64,000 nucleotides of DNA. Source: Bacillus sp. UNC41MFS5 (GTDB taxonomy: Bacteria; Bacillota; Bacilli; Bacillales_B; DSM-18226). The translations under genes and the position numbers were made by a program. The notes below the pieces were generated by a model. The model had not been told where the DNA came from and did not search any database. It was given only the letters and a program-made list of their open reading frames with translations. Shown here one piece after another: positions 29,593 to 39,792 of the stretch (its first letter is position 1; the number at the start of each line of letters is the position of its first letter). The stretch is taken from positions 620,001 to 684,000 of the forward strand of contig NZ_KK366017.1 of NCBI RefSeq assembly GCF_000686805.1, given 5' to 3'.

Positions 29593-31260
29593 TTGATAAA
29601 CAAAATTAATAACTCCATTAAGTTAATCACACTTGGTGGCGTAGGAGAAATCGGAAAAAATATGTACCTTGTTGAAGTGGACAAGGACATATTTATAATT
29701 GATGCCGGCTTAATGTTCCCCGAGGAAGAAATGCTAGGCATAGATATTGTAATTCCGGATATTACATATTTAAAAGAAAATAAGGAACGGGTAAAAGCAA
29801 TTTTCCTTACTCATGGACATGAAGATCATATTGGGGCATTATCATATGTTCTCCGTCATATTGATGTACCTGTTTATGGAACTAAGCTCACACTGGCACT
29901 TGCAAGTGCAAAACTTAGGGAGCAGGATTATTTTAGTAAGACAAATTTTATTGAAGTGCAGTCAGATACGATTGTTAACTTAGATGCAGTTGATGTAAGT
30001 TTCTTTAAAACCAATCATAGTATTCCAGATTCTGTGGGGATTTGCATCCATACCTCTGAAGGATCCATTGTATATACAGGTGATTTTAAATTTGATCAAG
30101 CTGCTACAAAGCTTTATAAACCTGAAATCGGAAAGATGGCCGCTATTGGGGAACAAGGGGTTTTATGTTTATTGTCTGATAGTACGGAAGCTGAAAAGCC
30201 TGGTTATACTGCATCAGAAGCAATTGTGGAGCGTGAAATGTCCAATGCCTTCTATAATGCACCAGGGAGGATTATTGCAGCATGTTATGCCTCAGATATA
30301 AATAGAATTCAGCATATTTTTAATGCAGCCAAGGAAAACGGACGTAAAGTCGCCGTGGTTGGAAAAAGCTTAGAGAGAATTTATCATATTGCCCTTGATT
30401 TGGGTTATTTAGAAGTAGATGAGGATTTAATTATTCCAGTTAGTCAGTTAAAAGAATATCAGGATCGGGAAATTGTCGTATTAATGACAGGAAGTCAGGG
30501 TGAACCAATCGAGGCTCTGCAGAAAATGGCAAAGCAAATGGATAAAGTGGTTAACATCCAAAAAGGAGATACCGTATTAATTGCCGCTTCCCCACTGAGA
30601 GGCAGTGAAGTATTTTTATTTAAAACTATCGATATGCTCTTTAGAGCTGGTGCTAATGTAATATCAGGTAAAAGGACCATCCATGTGTCAAGTCATGGCA
30701 GTCAAGAAGAATTAAAATTTATGATTAACTTAATGAAACCAAAATATTTAGTTCCTGTACATGGTGAATATCGGATGCTTAAAGCGCACCGAAAATTAGC
30801 TTTGGAATGTGGTCTCACTGATGAACAAATTATTATCCCTGACCGTGGAGATATTATTGAATGGAAGGAAGGCAGACTAGCCATTTCCGGCAAGGTTCCT
30901 TCTGGGAATATTCTAATTGATGGCATTGGTGTTGGTGATGTCGGGAATATCGTCCTTCGTGACCGAAGGCTCTTATCTCAGGATGGAATCCTAATTGTCG
31001 TAGTGACATTAAAAAAACAAGACAAGAGTATAGTAGCTGGTCCTGAAATTATTTCTAGAGGATTTGTTTATGTTCGCGAATCAGAAAAATTGATGGAGGA
31101 GTCAACAAAACTAGTTCGTGACATTGTAGAAAGAAATATTGCCAAAGAATCATTTGAATGGTCTAGTTTAAAGCAAGAAATAAGAGAAGAATTAAATCGA
31201 AATTTATATGAAAAAACAAAAAGAAGACCAATGATTCTCCCAATCATTATGGAAATCTAG
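29593..31260 (+). CDS. rnjB: Ribonuclease J2
   Basis: Beta-CASP metallo-beta-lactamase ribonuclease that works with RNase J1 in RNA decay and maturation. The metal motif is THGHEDHIGAL near residue 74; the beta-CASP motifs include LLSDSTEAEKPG and the late HVSSHGSQEE and PVHGEYRML. At 555 residues it matches B. subtilis RnjB, and its place after dapA identifies it as J2, not J1. Start TTG behind AGGAGGA. Confidence 0.95.
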   Translation: MINKINNSIKLITLGGVGEIGKNMYLVEVDKDIFIIDAGLMFPEEEMLGIDIVIPDITYLKENKERVKAIFLTHGHEDHIGALSYVLRHIDVPVYGTKLTLALASAKLREQDYFSKTNFIEVQSDTIVNLDAVDVSFFKTNHSIPDSVGICIHTSEGSIVYTGDFKFDQAATKLYKPEIGKMAAIGEQGVLCLLSDSTEAEKPGYTASEAIVEREMSNAFYNAPGRIIAACYASDINRIQHIFNAAKENGRKVAVVGKSLERIYHIALDLGYLEVDEDLIIPVSQLKEYQDREIVVLMTGSQGEPIEALQKMAKQMDKVVNIQKGDTVLIAASPLRGSEVFLFKTIDMLFRAGANVISGKRTIHVSSHGSQEELKFMINLMKPKYLVPVHGEYRMLKAHRKLALECGLTDEQIIIPDRGDIIEWKEGRLAISGKVPSGNILIDGIGVGDVGNIVLRDRRLLSQDGILIVVVTLKKQDKSIVAGPEIISRGFVYVRESEKLMEESTKLVRDIVERNIAKESFEWSSLKQEIREELNRNLYEKTKRRPMILPIIMEI

Positions 31261-31264
31261 AATG

Positions 31265-31295
31265 AAAGCACTGGACAACCAGTGCTTTTTATTTT
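31265..31295 (+). terminator. Intrinsic terminator after rnjB
   Basis: Perfect ten-pair stem AAAGCACTGG/CCAGTGCTTT with a four-base loop and a T-run. Confidence 0.9.
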
Positions 31296-31357
31296 TGGCA
31301 TGATTTTACCTTATAAGATAATACTAACTTATATCATGCTTGAAGGGAGTATTAAGG

Positions 31358-32113
31358 ATGAATAACGATTTACAAAAGGATAAAACTGCAAGTCAAGAAG
31401 GCGGCGAACCCCAAAAAGAGGAAAAACCTTCTTCTGCTTTAATAGAAAAAATTCAGCAGCTAGGACAAACAAATGTCCCACAGCTGTCAACAGATTCTAA
31501 AATTCATTGTCTGACAATTATTGGTCAAATTGAAGGGCATTTGGCACTGCCACCACAAAACAAAACAACAAAATATGAGCATATCATTCCTCAGCTTGTA
31601 GCAATAGAACAAAACCCTAAAATAGAGGGTGTTCTCATTATATTAAATACGGTTGGCGGTGATGTTGAGGCAGGTCTAGCCATATCTGAGATGCTTGCTA
31701 CTCTTTCAAAGCCGACGGTTTCCATTGTATTAGGAGGTGGGCACTCCATTGGAGTCCCAATTGCTGTCTCCTGTGACTACTCCTTTATTGCTGAAACGGC
31801 AACTATGACGATCCACCCTATTCGATTAACAGGTCTTGTGATTGGCGTGCCGCAAACCTTCGAATATATGGATAAAATGCAAGACCGGGTCATTAACTTT
31901 GTAACCAAGCATTCAAAAATTAGCGAAGAAACATTTAAAGATTTAATGTTTGCAAAAGGAAATTTAACCAGGGATATTGGAACGAATGTAATTGGTGTTG
32001 ATGCTGTAAAGTCAGGTTTAATTGATGAAGTAGGAGGCCTTGGACAGGCAATGAAAAAGTTAAATGAAATGATTGACATTCATAAAGAAAAGGATGAAGG
32101 GCTAATCCAATGA
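31358..32113 (+). CDS. tepA: ClpP-like translocation-enhancing protein TepA
   Basis: ClpP/crotonase-fold serine protease-like protein; in B. subtilis TepA (YmfB) affects secretion. A Lys/Glu-rich N-terminal tail of about 45 residues is followed by the ClpP fold with [19 protein letters not shown] and the nucleophile region [15 protein letters not shown], then [13 protein letters not shown] 31358 follows GGGAG; TTG 31340 overlaps that site. Its end overlaps ylzJ by four bases. Confidence 0.93.
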   Translation: MNNDLQKDKTASQEGGEPQKEEKPSSALIEKIQQLGQTNVPQLSTDSKIHCLTIIGQIEGHLALPPQNKTTKYEHIIPQLVAIEQNPKIEGVLIILNTVGGDVEAGLAISEMLATLSKPTVSIVLGGGHSIGVPIAVSCDYSFIAETATMTIHPIRLTGLVIGVPQTFEYMDKMQDRVINFVTKHSKISEETFKDLMFAKGNLTRDIGTNVIGVDAVKSGLIDEVGGLGQAMKKLNEMIDIHKEKDEGLIQ

Positions 32114-32346
32114 TACTTTACACTATGATGCCACCCGAATTAATTTTTCCTTATGAGACGGAATCACCCAGCCAACAACATATGGTCAGCTACCAGGGCA
32201 TACCCCTCTTAGTAGAGATGATAGATGGTCAAAATGTTCAAGTGATTCGGAATCTAAGCACAGATCCTCAGCATTACTTGGATAACCAAATATGCCCGGG
32301 AGCAAAAATTTCTTTCGCAAACCTAGACGGATTGTCCGCTATGTAA
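32110..32346 (+). CDS. ylzJ: YlzJ-like protein
   Basis: 78-residue protein of the YlzJ family, always between tepA and ftsK/spoIIIE in bacilli. It has no known function. The ATG overlaps the tepA stop (ATGATA), so it is co-translated. The sequence is mixed with no membrane segment. Confidence 0.85.
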   Translation: MILYTMMPPELIFPYETESPSQQHMVSYQGIPLLVEMIDGQNVQVIRNLSTDPQHYLDNQICPGAKISFANLDGLSAM

Positions 32347-32356
32347 TAGTAGATTA

Positions 32357-32412
32357 TGGTATAATCGAGGGAAGACACCAGAGCAGCCAGTAAGGCTGCT
32401 TTCTTCCTTTTT
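32357..32412 (+). promoter_or_regulatory. Extended -10 promoter immediately followed by a terminator
   Basis: TGGTATAAT (32357-32365) is a consensus extended -10 element. Starting near the expected start point, GGAAG (32370-32374) pairs with CTTCC (32403-32407) around an inner stem AGCAGCC/GGCTGCT, and five T follow. The product would be a transcript of about 40 bases unless termination is bypassed. The terminator may also end the tepA-ylzJ message. Confidence 0.6.
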
Positions 32413-32478
32413 ACCCTCTTATACAGGGATGTTATATACTAAAGGAATAATATACCATAATAAATACAGGGTGATTAG

Positions 32479-34827
32479 ATGGCAAAGAAAAAGAGAAGAC
32501 AACCTAAAAAAAGAGATAACCATTTGAAAAAGACTGTTCAATTTGAATTATCCGCACTGGCCATTTTAGCGATTGCAATCATATCAATAGCAAAACTTGG
32601 TGCAGTAGGGAAAGCAACCGTGATCTTCTTCCGATTTTGGATGGGAGAATGGTATATGCTCAGTTTAATTGGACTAGTTGTATTAAGCGTTTATTTGATG
32701 TGGAAACGCAATATTCCTTTTTTCTTCCATATTAAATTAGTTGGAGTGTACTTTATTACTTCAGCGATTCTGCTCCTAAGTCATGTAACCCTTTTTCATT
32801 TGCTAACCAATGATGGGAAATTTAAAGACCCTAGTGTGATCAGCAATACATGGGAATTATTTATGATGGAACTTAGAGGTGAAACAAGCACAACCGATTT
32901 AGGTGGGGGAATGCTTGGGGCAGTATTATTTGCATTATTTCATTATTTATTTGCTGAGACCGGAACGAAAATTATTGCTTTTATTTTCATCTTAATTGGA
33001 GTTATTTTACTAACTGGGAAATCTTTTGGAGATTTTGTTGCGAAAATCATGATGGTTTTTGTTGATTTTTCAAAAAGTCAGTGGAATGAGTTTAAAAACG
33101 ATATGACAGAATGGAAACAAAAAAAACAAGAAAAAAAAGCAGAAAGAACTACGCAAAGAAGACAAGAACAGGAAAATCGCGAACAAAATCGCCAGACAAG
33201 ATCAACTACAGAACCACAATCTCCTCAGGAAGAAATCAGTTCACCAGAGCCAATTATTTCAAGCTTCGCTGATAGGGCCTATGTAGAAGAGGTAATTGAT
33301 ACAAATCAACCAGTAGAAACGAAGCAAACAAAAAGTAAACCGGAAGAAAATGAAGATCCAATTCCGCCAATCACTTTTACAGAAGTGGAGAATATCGACT
33401 ATGAGTTACCGCCGCTTCGATTGTTAAATCTGCCTAAGAAAGCAGACCAAAGTGGTGAATATGAACAAATCCATGCGAATGCAGCAAAGCTTGAGAGAAC
33501 ATTTCAGAGCTTTGGAGTGAAAGCGAGAGTAACACAAGTACATTTAGGACCAGCTGTTACAAAGTATGAAGTTCATCCTGATGTAGGTGTAAAAGTTAGT
33601 AAAATTGTCAGTCTAAGTGATGACTTAGCATTAGCACTAGCTGCTAAAGGAATTCGAATAGAAGCTCCAATCCCGGGTAAATCAGCGATTGGAATAGAAG
33701 TTCCTAATTCAGAGGTGGCAATGGTTTCACTTCGTGAAGTATTAGAAGCAACCCAAAATGATAAGCCTGACTCTAAACTATTAATTGGTTTAGGCAGAGA
33801 TATTACTGGTGAGGCTGTCTTAGCGGAATTAAATAAAATGCCGCATTTACTTGTTGCTGGTGCAACTGGGAGCGGTAAATCTGTTTGTATCAACGGAATT
33901 ATTACTAGTATTTTGATGCGAGCAAAGCCTCATGAAGTAAAATTAATGATGATTGACCCGAAAATGGTTGAATTGAATGTTTATAATGGCATTCCACACT
34001 TATTAGCACCGGTAGTAACGAACCCCAAAAAAGCCTCACAAGCATTGCAAAAAGTAGTAAGCGAAATGGAAAGGCGTTACGATTTGTTCTCGCATACGGG
34101 AACGCGTAATATTGAGGGCTATAATGAACATGTGAGAAGGCATAACTTAGAAGAAAATGATAAACAACCATTGCTGCCATTTATTGTTGTTATTGTTGAT
34201 GAGTTAGCTGACTTAATGATGGTTGCCTCATCGGATGTAGAAGATTCGATTACGCGCCTTGCACAAATGGCCCGTGCGGCAGGAATTCACTTAATTATTG
34301 CTACACAGCGGCCATCTGTTGATGTCATTACTGGAGTAATCAAAGCAAATATTCCATCCAGAATTGCCTTTGCCGTATCTAGTGCTACCGATTCCAGGAC
34401 CATTTTGGATATGGGTGGTGCAGAAAAACTGTTAGGAAGAGGCGATATGTTATTCCTTCCAGTTGGAGAATCTAAGCCAGTTCGAGTTCAAGGTGCCTTC
34501 CTTTCGGACCAAGAAGTTGAGGACACGGTAGAATTTGTAATTGGACAACAAAAAGCGCAGTATCAGGATGAAATGATACCTGATGACATCCCAGAAGTAA
34601 CGGGTGCGGTCGATGATGATATTTATGAAGAGGCAGTTGACTTAATTATTGAAATGCAAACAGCATCTGTTTCTATGTTACAAAGACGTTTTCGTATAGG
34701 GTATACAAGAGCAGCAAGGTTAATAGACGAAATGGAGGCACGAGGAATCGTTGGACCTTATGAAGGCAGTAAGCCACGAGCTGTCCTGCAGGCGAAACCA
34801 ATAGATAAAGAAGAACAAAGTTCATAA
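32479..34827 (+). CDS. spoIIIE: DNA translocase FtsK/SpoIIIE
   Basis: Septal DNA pump that moves the chromosome into the forespore and clears the division septum. N-terminal membrane segments span about residues 20-185, then a charged Gln/Glu/Lys-rich linker (about 210-320), then the motor with Walker [12 protein letters not shown] near residue 459 and Walker [14 protein letters not shown], and a C-terminal winged-helix gamma domain ([22 protein letters not shown]) that reads polar DNA motifs. Length 782. Position after ylzJ supports SpoIIIE over a second FtsK paralogue. Confidence 0.95.
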   Translation: MAKKKRRQPKKRDNHLKKTVQFELSALAILAIAIISIAKLGAVGKATVIFFRFWMGEWYMLSLIGLVVLSVYLMWKRNIPFFFHIKLVGVYFITSAILLLSHVTLFHLLTNDGKFKDPSVISNTWELFMMELRGETSTTDLGGGMLGAVLFALFHYLFAETGTKIIAFIFILIGVILLTGKSFGDFVAKIMMVFVDFSKSQWNEFKNDMTEWKQKKQEKKAERTTQRRQEQENREQNRQTRSTTEPQSPQEEISSPEPIISSFADRAYVEEVIDTNQPVETKQTKSKPEENEDPIPPITFTEVENIDYELPPLRLLNLPKKADQSGEYEQIHANAAKLERTFQSFGVKARVTQVHLGPAVTKYEVHPDVGVKVSKIVSLSDDLALALAAKGIRIEAPIPGKSAIGIEVPNSEVAMVSLREVLEATQNDKPDSKLLIGLGRDITGEAVLAELNKMPHLLVAGATGSGKSVCINGIITSILMRAKPHEVKLMMIDPKMVELNVYNGIPHLLAPVVTNPKKASQALQKVVSEMERRYDLFSHTGTRNIEGYNEHVRRHNLEENDKQPLLPFIVVIVDELADLMMVASSDVEDSITRLAQMARAAGIHLIIATQRPSVDVITGVIKANIPSRIAFAVSSATDSRTILDMGGAEKLLGRGDMLFLPVGESKPVRVQGAFLSDQEVEDTVEFVIGQQKAQYQDEMIPDDIPEVTGAVDDDIYEEAVDLIIEMQTASVSMLQRRFRIGYTRAARLIDEMEARGIVGPYEGSKPRAVLQAKPIDKEEQSS

Positions 34828-34881
34828 TTTATTTGATGAAACTAATAGAAGCTGTAAAAGATAGACTGGGATAAACTAGTG

Positions 34882-34924
34882 CCTTTATTATGATGGGAAA
34901 ATTATCATAATAAGGGCTATTTTT
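34882..34924 (+). terminator. Intrinsic terminator after spoIIIE
   Basis: Twelve-pair stem with one bulged T (CCTTTATTATGAT with ATCATAATAAGG), then GGCTATTTTT. Confidence 0.8.
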
Positions 34925-35081
34925 ACGGGTAAATTTTCTCATTATATCAAAAATATTATATAGGAAGAATTGCCTTGATACATTTGTGACATAACCTTCC
35001 CCGTTATCGACAAAATTTATAAATAGCTATTTATTTATTCAAAAAAAAGTGTTAATATAAATTTCGATTAGTAGAAATGAT

Positions 35082-35095
35082 ATCAGATGTCTGAT
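35082..35095 (+). promoter_or_regulatory. Palindrome upstream of the GntR gene, candidate operator
   Basis: ATCAGATGTCTGAT is an inverted repeat with six-base arms and a two-base centre, 28 bases before the regulator start. The position suits autoregulation by the GntR protein. Confidence 0.4.
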
Positions 35096-35123
35096 GTCTA
35101 AGGAAAAGGCTGGAGGATACAGC

Positions 35124-35849
35124 ATGTCTATAAAATCAGATAACCGGCATTTATACCTACAAGTTATCGATCGCCTAAAGCAAGATATTGCAGATGGGGT
35201 ATATAAAGAAAAAGAGAAATTACCTTCTGAGTTTGATCTTGCCAAACAGCTTGGTGTGAGCAGGGCAACCCTTCGAGAAGCATTGCGGATCCTCGAAGAA
35301 GAAAATGTTATCATTAGACGTCATGGCGTGGGTACTTTTGTTAACGTAAAGCCTTTGTTTACTTCAGGGATAGAACAACTTAATAGTGTGACAGCCATGA
35401 TCAAACAGGCTGGAATGACTCCCGGAACAATTTTCCTTAGTTCATCAACACAAGATGCTACCGAAGAGGATATTCGCCGTTTTTTCTGTTCTATTGATGA
35501 GGAGATTTTCGTGATGGAGAGGGTTAGAACCGCCAATGGGGAACCAGTCGTCTATTGTGTCGATAAGGTACCAAATCGTATTCTGCCGGATACATTTTCC
35601 CACGCAGAAGAATCAATCTTTCATATTTTGGAAGAAAAAGCAAACAGAAGAATTACATATGCGGTTGCTCAAATTGAGCCCTTAGGCTATCATGAAAAAA
35701 TTTCCCCAATATTAGAATGCGAACCAGAAACTGCTTTGTTAGTTTTAAAACAAATGCATTTCGATGAAATGGATGAACCTATCTTGTTTTCGGTAAACTA
35801 TTTTAAAGCAGACAAGTTTAGTTTTCATGTTTTAAGGAAAAGAATTTAA
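35124..35849 (+). CDS. ymfC: GntR/HutC-family transcriptional regulator (YmfC-like)
   Basis: Winged-helix N-terminal domain ([16 protein letters not shown], then [31 protein letters not shown]) and a C-terminal UTRA ligand-binding domain from about residue 90. 241 residues, as B. subtilis YmfC. I chose ATG 35124 after TGGAGG; ATG 35094 lies inside the palindrome and has no ribosome site. It sits directly before the BMP importer genes, so it may control them; that is inference. Confidence 0.9.
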   Translation: MSIKSDNRHLYLQVIDRLKQDIADGVYKEKEKLPSEFDLAKQLGVSRATLREALRILEEENVIIRRHGVGTFVNVKPLFTSGIEQLNSVTAMIKQAGMTPGTIFLSSSTQDATEEDIRRFFCSIDEEIFVMERVRTANGEPVVYCVDKVPNRILPDTFSHAEESIFHILEEKANRRITYAVAQIEPLGYHEKISPILECEPETALLVLKQMHFDEMDEPILFSVNYFKADKFSFHVLRKRI

Positions 35850-35936
35850 TTTTTTTTATCCAGATTGAAAACGCAATCAGTCTTGCTACAAAAACATTTT
35901 TACTAAAATAAACTAAATTCATAGGGGGTCAATACC

Positions 35937-37019
35937 ATGAAAAAGCGTAAAATTGGAACTGCTTTATCACTAGTTCTTGCTGCTGGTACACTATTAGGAG
36001 CATGTGGAAAAAGTGATGATACGAACAAAGATACATCAAAAGGCGGAGAAAAGAAAAATGAATTCTCTGTTGCAATGGTTACTGATGTTGGTGGTGTTGA
36101 TGACAAATCATTTAACCAATCTGCTTGGGAAGGTCTACAAAAATTCGGAAAAGATAACGGTTTGACAAAAGGTAAAGGTGGATTTGATTACGTTCAATCG
36201 AAATCAGATGCAGATTACTCTACCAACTTAAACACTCTTGCCCGTCAAGATTTTGATTTAGTTTTCGGTATTGGATTCTTGATGCAAGGTGCTGTGGAAG
36301 AAATCTCCAAGCAACAAAAGGATCATAACTTTGCAATTGTTGACTCTGAAGTAGACCAACCAAACGTGGCAAGTATATTATTTAAAGAACAAGAAGCTTC
36401 TTTCCTAGCAGGAGTTGCAGCTGCAATGACCACAAAATCTAACAAAATTGGATTTATTGGTGGTATTGAAGGGGCAGTTATTGAACGTTTTGAAGCAGGC
36501 TTTGTAGCTGGTGTTAAAGCTGCAAAACCTGAAGCGACTGTTGACATTCAATATGCTGGTGCATTTGATAAAGCAGAGCTTGGACAATCGATTGCTTCAA
36601 AAATGTATTCTTCCGGTGATGATGTAGTTTTCCACGCAGCTGGTGGTACAGGTGTTGGTTTATTTAAAGAAGCTAATGACCTTAAGAAAAAAGATCCATC
36701 TCGTGAAATTTGGGCTATCGGGGTTGACAGTGACCAAGCAAACATGGGTCCAGATGTTGTTTTAACTTCCGCTCTTAAACGCGTAGATAATGCGGTTATC
36801 GACGTTTCTACAAAAGCGAAGGATGGTAATTTCCCTGGAGGTAAAGTGGCATTATTTGGTCTTGCTGAAGACGGTGTTGGTTTAGCACCAATCAATAGCA
36901 AAGCACCGAACAAAGCTGCGATTGAAACATCTGTTAAAGAATGGACTGACAAAATCAAATCAGGTTCAGTGAAAGTTCCTGGTACACGTGCAGAATTAAA
37001 GACTTTTAGCGTAAAATAA
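35937..37019 (+). CDS. BMP-family lipoprotein, nucleoside-type substrate-binding protein
   Basis: Extracellular lipid-anchored receptor of an ABC importer. The signal peptide ends in the lipobox LGAC (Cys near residue 23). The Bmp/Med domain shows [20 protein letters not shown] and GIGFLMQGA. Closest known relative in B. subtilis is NupN, which binds purine nucleosides. GGGGGTC precedes the ATG. A long hairpin after the stop may allow it to be made in excess of the transporter. Confidence 0.93.
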   Translation: MKKRKIGTALSLVLAAGTLLGACGKSDDTNKDTSKGGEKKNEFSVAMVTDVGGVDDKSFNQSAWEGLQKFGKDNGLTKGKGGFDYVQSKSDADYSTNLNTLARQDFDLVFGIGFLMQGAVEEISKQQKDHNFAIVDSEVDQPNVASILFKEQEASFLAGVAAAMTTKSNKIGFIGGIEGAVIERFEAGFVAGVKAAKPEATVDIQYAGAFDKAELGQSIASKMYSSGDDVVFHAAGGTGVGLFKEANDLKKKDPSREIWAIGVDSDQANMGPDVVLTSALKRVDNAVIDVSTKAKDGNFPGGKVALFGLAEDGVGLAPINSKAPNKAAIETSVKEWTDKIKSGSVKVPGTRAELKTFSVK

Positions 37020-37026
37020 TTTTTGG

Positions 37027-37056
37027 GGAATAAGCGGGAGAATTCTCGCTTATTCC
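37027..37056 (+). terminator. Stem-loop between the BMP lipoprotein and its ATPase
   Basis: Ten-pair stem GGAATAAGCG/CGCTTATTCC with a ten-base loop and no T-run. It is likely an mRNA-stabilising or partial-termination element, common after binding-protein genes. Confidence 0.55.
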
Positions 37057-37216
37057 AAATTATTGAATCCTAACTGAAGTGTAGAATAAATATTCTATCT
37101 TTCATTTAAGATTTTACTAGGGAGTTGATCCCTGTTTTTTTAAAATCCTGAAAGGTCTGACCTCTTACTACTATTGGTCAAATTTTCCTTTTATCTTAAC
37201 GCGGGGAGTGAGAAAG

Positions 37217-38752
37217 ATGGATTTTGTAATTGAAATGCTTAACATTCGAAAGGAATTTGGCGGTTTCGTTGCGAATGACAACATTACCCTTCAATTGAAG
37301 AAGGGCGAAATTCATGCATTACTTGGTGAAAATGGTGCAGGCAAATCCACTTTAATGAATGTACTTTTTGGTTTATACCAGCCGGAACAAGGAGAAATTC
37401 GGGTAAAAGGGAAACCAGTTAATATTTCAAACCCAAATATTGCTAATGATCTAGGGATCGGAATGGTTCACCAACACTTTATGCTTGTTGATACTTTTAC
37501 TGTAACAGAAAATATTATCCTCGGCAGAGAAATCACAACAGGCGGTCGAATTGATCTTAAAAAGGCAGAAAAAGAGGTTCGTGAAATTTCAGAACGATAT
37601 GGTTTGGCCGTTGACCCTCAAGCAAAAATTTCCGATATATCGGTTGGAATGCAGCAAAGAGTAGAGATTTTAAAAACGTTGTACCGAGGTGCTGAAATTG
37701 TCATTTTTGATGAACCATCAGCCGTCCTAACCCCACAAGAAATAAAAGAACTTATGCAGATTATGAAAACGCTTATAAAAGAAGGAAAGTCGATTATTTT
37801 AATCACCCATAAGTTAAAAGAGATTATGGAAGTTGCCGATCGTTGTACCGTCATACGAAAAGGTAAAGGAATTGGGACAGTAAATATTAGTGAAACCAAC
37901 CCTAATGAACTTGCAAGCTTAATGGTTGGGCGTGAAGTGGTCTTCAAAACTGAGAAAACAGAAGCTAAACCCAAACAGGATGTATTACAGATTCAAGACT
38001 TACTAGTAAAAGATGCTCGCGGTATTAATGTTGTAAATGGTCTTAATCTAACCGTAAAAGCTGGAGAGATTGTTGGGATTGCGGGGGTTGATGGCAATGG
38101 ACAATCAGAATTCATTGAGGCTATTACTGGTTTACGTAAGGCAGAAAGTGGCAGCGTGAAGTTAAATGGAAATGAACTTATTAACCATGCTCCTAGAAAA
38201 ATAACTGAGGCGGGTGTTGGTCATATTCCTCAGGACCGCCATAAACACGGACTAGTGTTAAATTTCCCAATTGGTGAAAACATGGTCTTACAAACTTATA
38301 ATAAAAAACCATATTCAAAAAATGGAATTCTAAATTTTAAAGAGATTTATAAAAAGGCAAGAACTTTAATTAGTGAGTTTGATGTCAGGACACCAAGTGA
38401 GTACACCTTGGCTCGCGCTCTTTCTGGTGGTAACCAGCAAAAGGCCATTATTGGACGTGAGGTTGACCGTAATCCGGATCTATTAATTGCAGCACAGCCT
38501 ACTCGCGGATTAGATGTTGGAGCGATTGAATTTATTCATAAGCGTCTCATAGAGCAGCGTGATAATGGTAAAGCTGTTTTACTTATTTCTTTTGAATTGG
38601 ATGAAATATTAAACGTGAGTGACCGAATTGCTGTTATTTATGAGGGGAAAATCGTTGCGGTAGTCAACCCAAGTGAAACTTCAGAACAAGAGCTTGGCTT
38701 ATTGATGGCTGGGTCAAATAGAAAGGAAGCGGGTGAACACGCCAATGCTTAA
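37217..38752 (+). CDS. nupO: Nucleoside ABC importer, ATP-binding protein (NupO-like)
   Basis: Duplicated ABC ATPase of the simple-sugar/nucleoside class. The first half has LLGENGAGKSTLMN and ISVGMQQRVEILKTLY with IVIFDEPSAVLTP; the second has GVDGNGQSEFIEAI and ALSGGNQQKAIIGREV with LLIAAQPTRGLD, so its Walker A (GVDGNGQSEF) and B (Asp-Glu replaced by AAQ) are degenerate as usual in this class. ATG 37217 follows GGGGAGTGAG; length 511. It overlaps the permease gene. Confidence 0.93.
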   Translation: MDFVIEMLNIRKEFGGFVANDNITLQLKKGEIHALLGENGAGKSTLMNVLFGLYQPEQGEIRVKGKPVNISNPNIANDLGIGMVHQHFMLVDTFTVTENIILGREITTGGRIDLKKAEKEVREISERYGLAVDPQAKISDISVGMQQRVEILKTLYRGAEIVIFDEPSAVLTPQEIKELMQIMKTLIKEGKSIILITHKLKEIMEVADRCTVIRKGKGIGTVNISETNPNELASLMVGREVVFKTEKTEAKPKQDVLQIQDLLVKDARGINVVNGLNLTVKAGEIVGIAGVDGNGQSEFIEAITGLRKAESGSVKLNGNELINHAPRKITEAGVGHIPQDRHKHGLVLNFPIGENMVLQTYNKKPYSKNGILNFKEIYKKARTLISEFDVRTPSEYTLARALSGGNQQKAIIGREVDRNPDLLIAAQPTRGLDVGAIEFIHKRLIEQRDNGKAVLLISFELDEILNVSDRIAVIYEGKIVAVVNPSETSEQELGLLMAGSNRKEAGEHANA

Positions 38753-39791
38753 AAGCTTTAAAAGTATCTTAACACCTATTATTTCCGTTTTATTGGGGAT
38801 AATTGTTGGAACAATTATTATGATAATCAGCGGTTATGATGCACTCGCAGCATTCACAGCATTATGGAACGGGGCTTTTGGTGACTCTTATTATCTAGGA
38901 GAAGTAATTAGACAGTTTACTCCTTATATTCTTGCAGGACTAGCTGTAGCATTTGCTTTTCGTGTCGGCCTGTTTAATATCGGAGTAGAGGGACAATTTT
39001 TAGTTGGCTGGCTAGCCTCAGTATGGGTAGGAGTTGCCTTCGATCTCCCGAAAATTATCCATTTACCATTAGCTATTATAGCAGCTATGGTAGCTGGAGC
39101 ATTGTGGGCGTTCATCCCTGGCTTCTTAAAAGCTCGTTTTCGCGTTCATGAAGTAATTGTTACCATTATGATGAATTATGTAGCCTTACACGTTTCTAAT
39201 TATTTTATAAAAAATATCATTACAGATAATAAAGACAAAACAGATATGATTAAAGAATCTGCCACATTACGGTCTCCCTGGTTAGAGAGTTTAACTGATT
39301 ATTCAAGACTTCACTGGGGGATTCTCCTTGCCATTTTAGCCTGCTTCATTATGTGGTTCTTATTAGAACGGACAACAAGAGGATTTGAATTAAGATCAGT
39401 AGGTTTTAACCAACATGCTGCCCATTACGCAGGGATGAATGTAAATAAAAATATTATCCTCTCTATGGTTATTGCTGGTGCATTTGCTGGTTTAGCAGGA
39501 TCAATGGAAGGATTAGGAACTTTCGGCTACGCCACCGTTAAAGGCGGTTTTACTGGTGTTGGATTTGATGGGATTGCTGTTGCCCTGCTAGGTGGGAATA
39601 CATCATTAGGTGTATTTTTCTCAGCCATATTATTTGGTGCACTTAAAGTGGGAGCATTGAATATGCCTCTCGAAGCAGGTGTTCCGAATGAATTAGTTGA
39701 TATCATCATTGCCTTGATTGTATTCTTTGTTGCTTCAAGTTATATTATTAGAATATTTCTTGACCGAGTTAGTAAAAAGGAGGTGAAGTAA
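38745..39791 (+). CDS. nupP: Nucleoside ABC importer permease (NupP-like)
   Basis: Integral membrane permease of the BPD_transp_2 family with eight or more hydrophobic segments and the family stretch FRVGLFNIGVEGQFLVGWL near residue 70. The start is uncertain: ATG 38745 (348 residues) matches the B. subtilis protein; GTG 38733, closer to AAAGGA, would add four residues. Either overlaps the ATPase gene. Confidence 0.92.
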   Translation: MLKSFKSILTPIISVLLGIIVGTIIMIISGYDALAAFTALWNGAFGDSYYLGEVIRQFTPYILAGLAVAFAFRVGLFNIGVEGQFLVGWLASVWVGVAFDLPKIIHLPLAIIAAMVAGALWAFIPGFLKARFRVHEVIVTIMMNYVALHVSNYFIKNIITDNKDKTDMIKESATLRSPWLESLTDYSRLHWGILLAILACFIMWFLLERTTRGFELRSVGFNQHAAHYAGMNVNKNIILSMVIAGAFAGLAGSMEGLGTFGYATVKGGFTGVGFDGIAVALLGGNTSLGVFFSAILFGALKVGALNMPLEAGVPNELVDIIIALIVFFVASSYIIRIFLDRVSKKEVK

Positions 39792-39792
39792 G

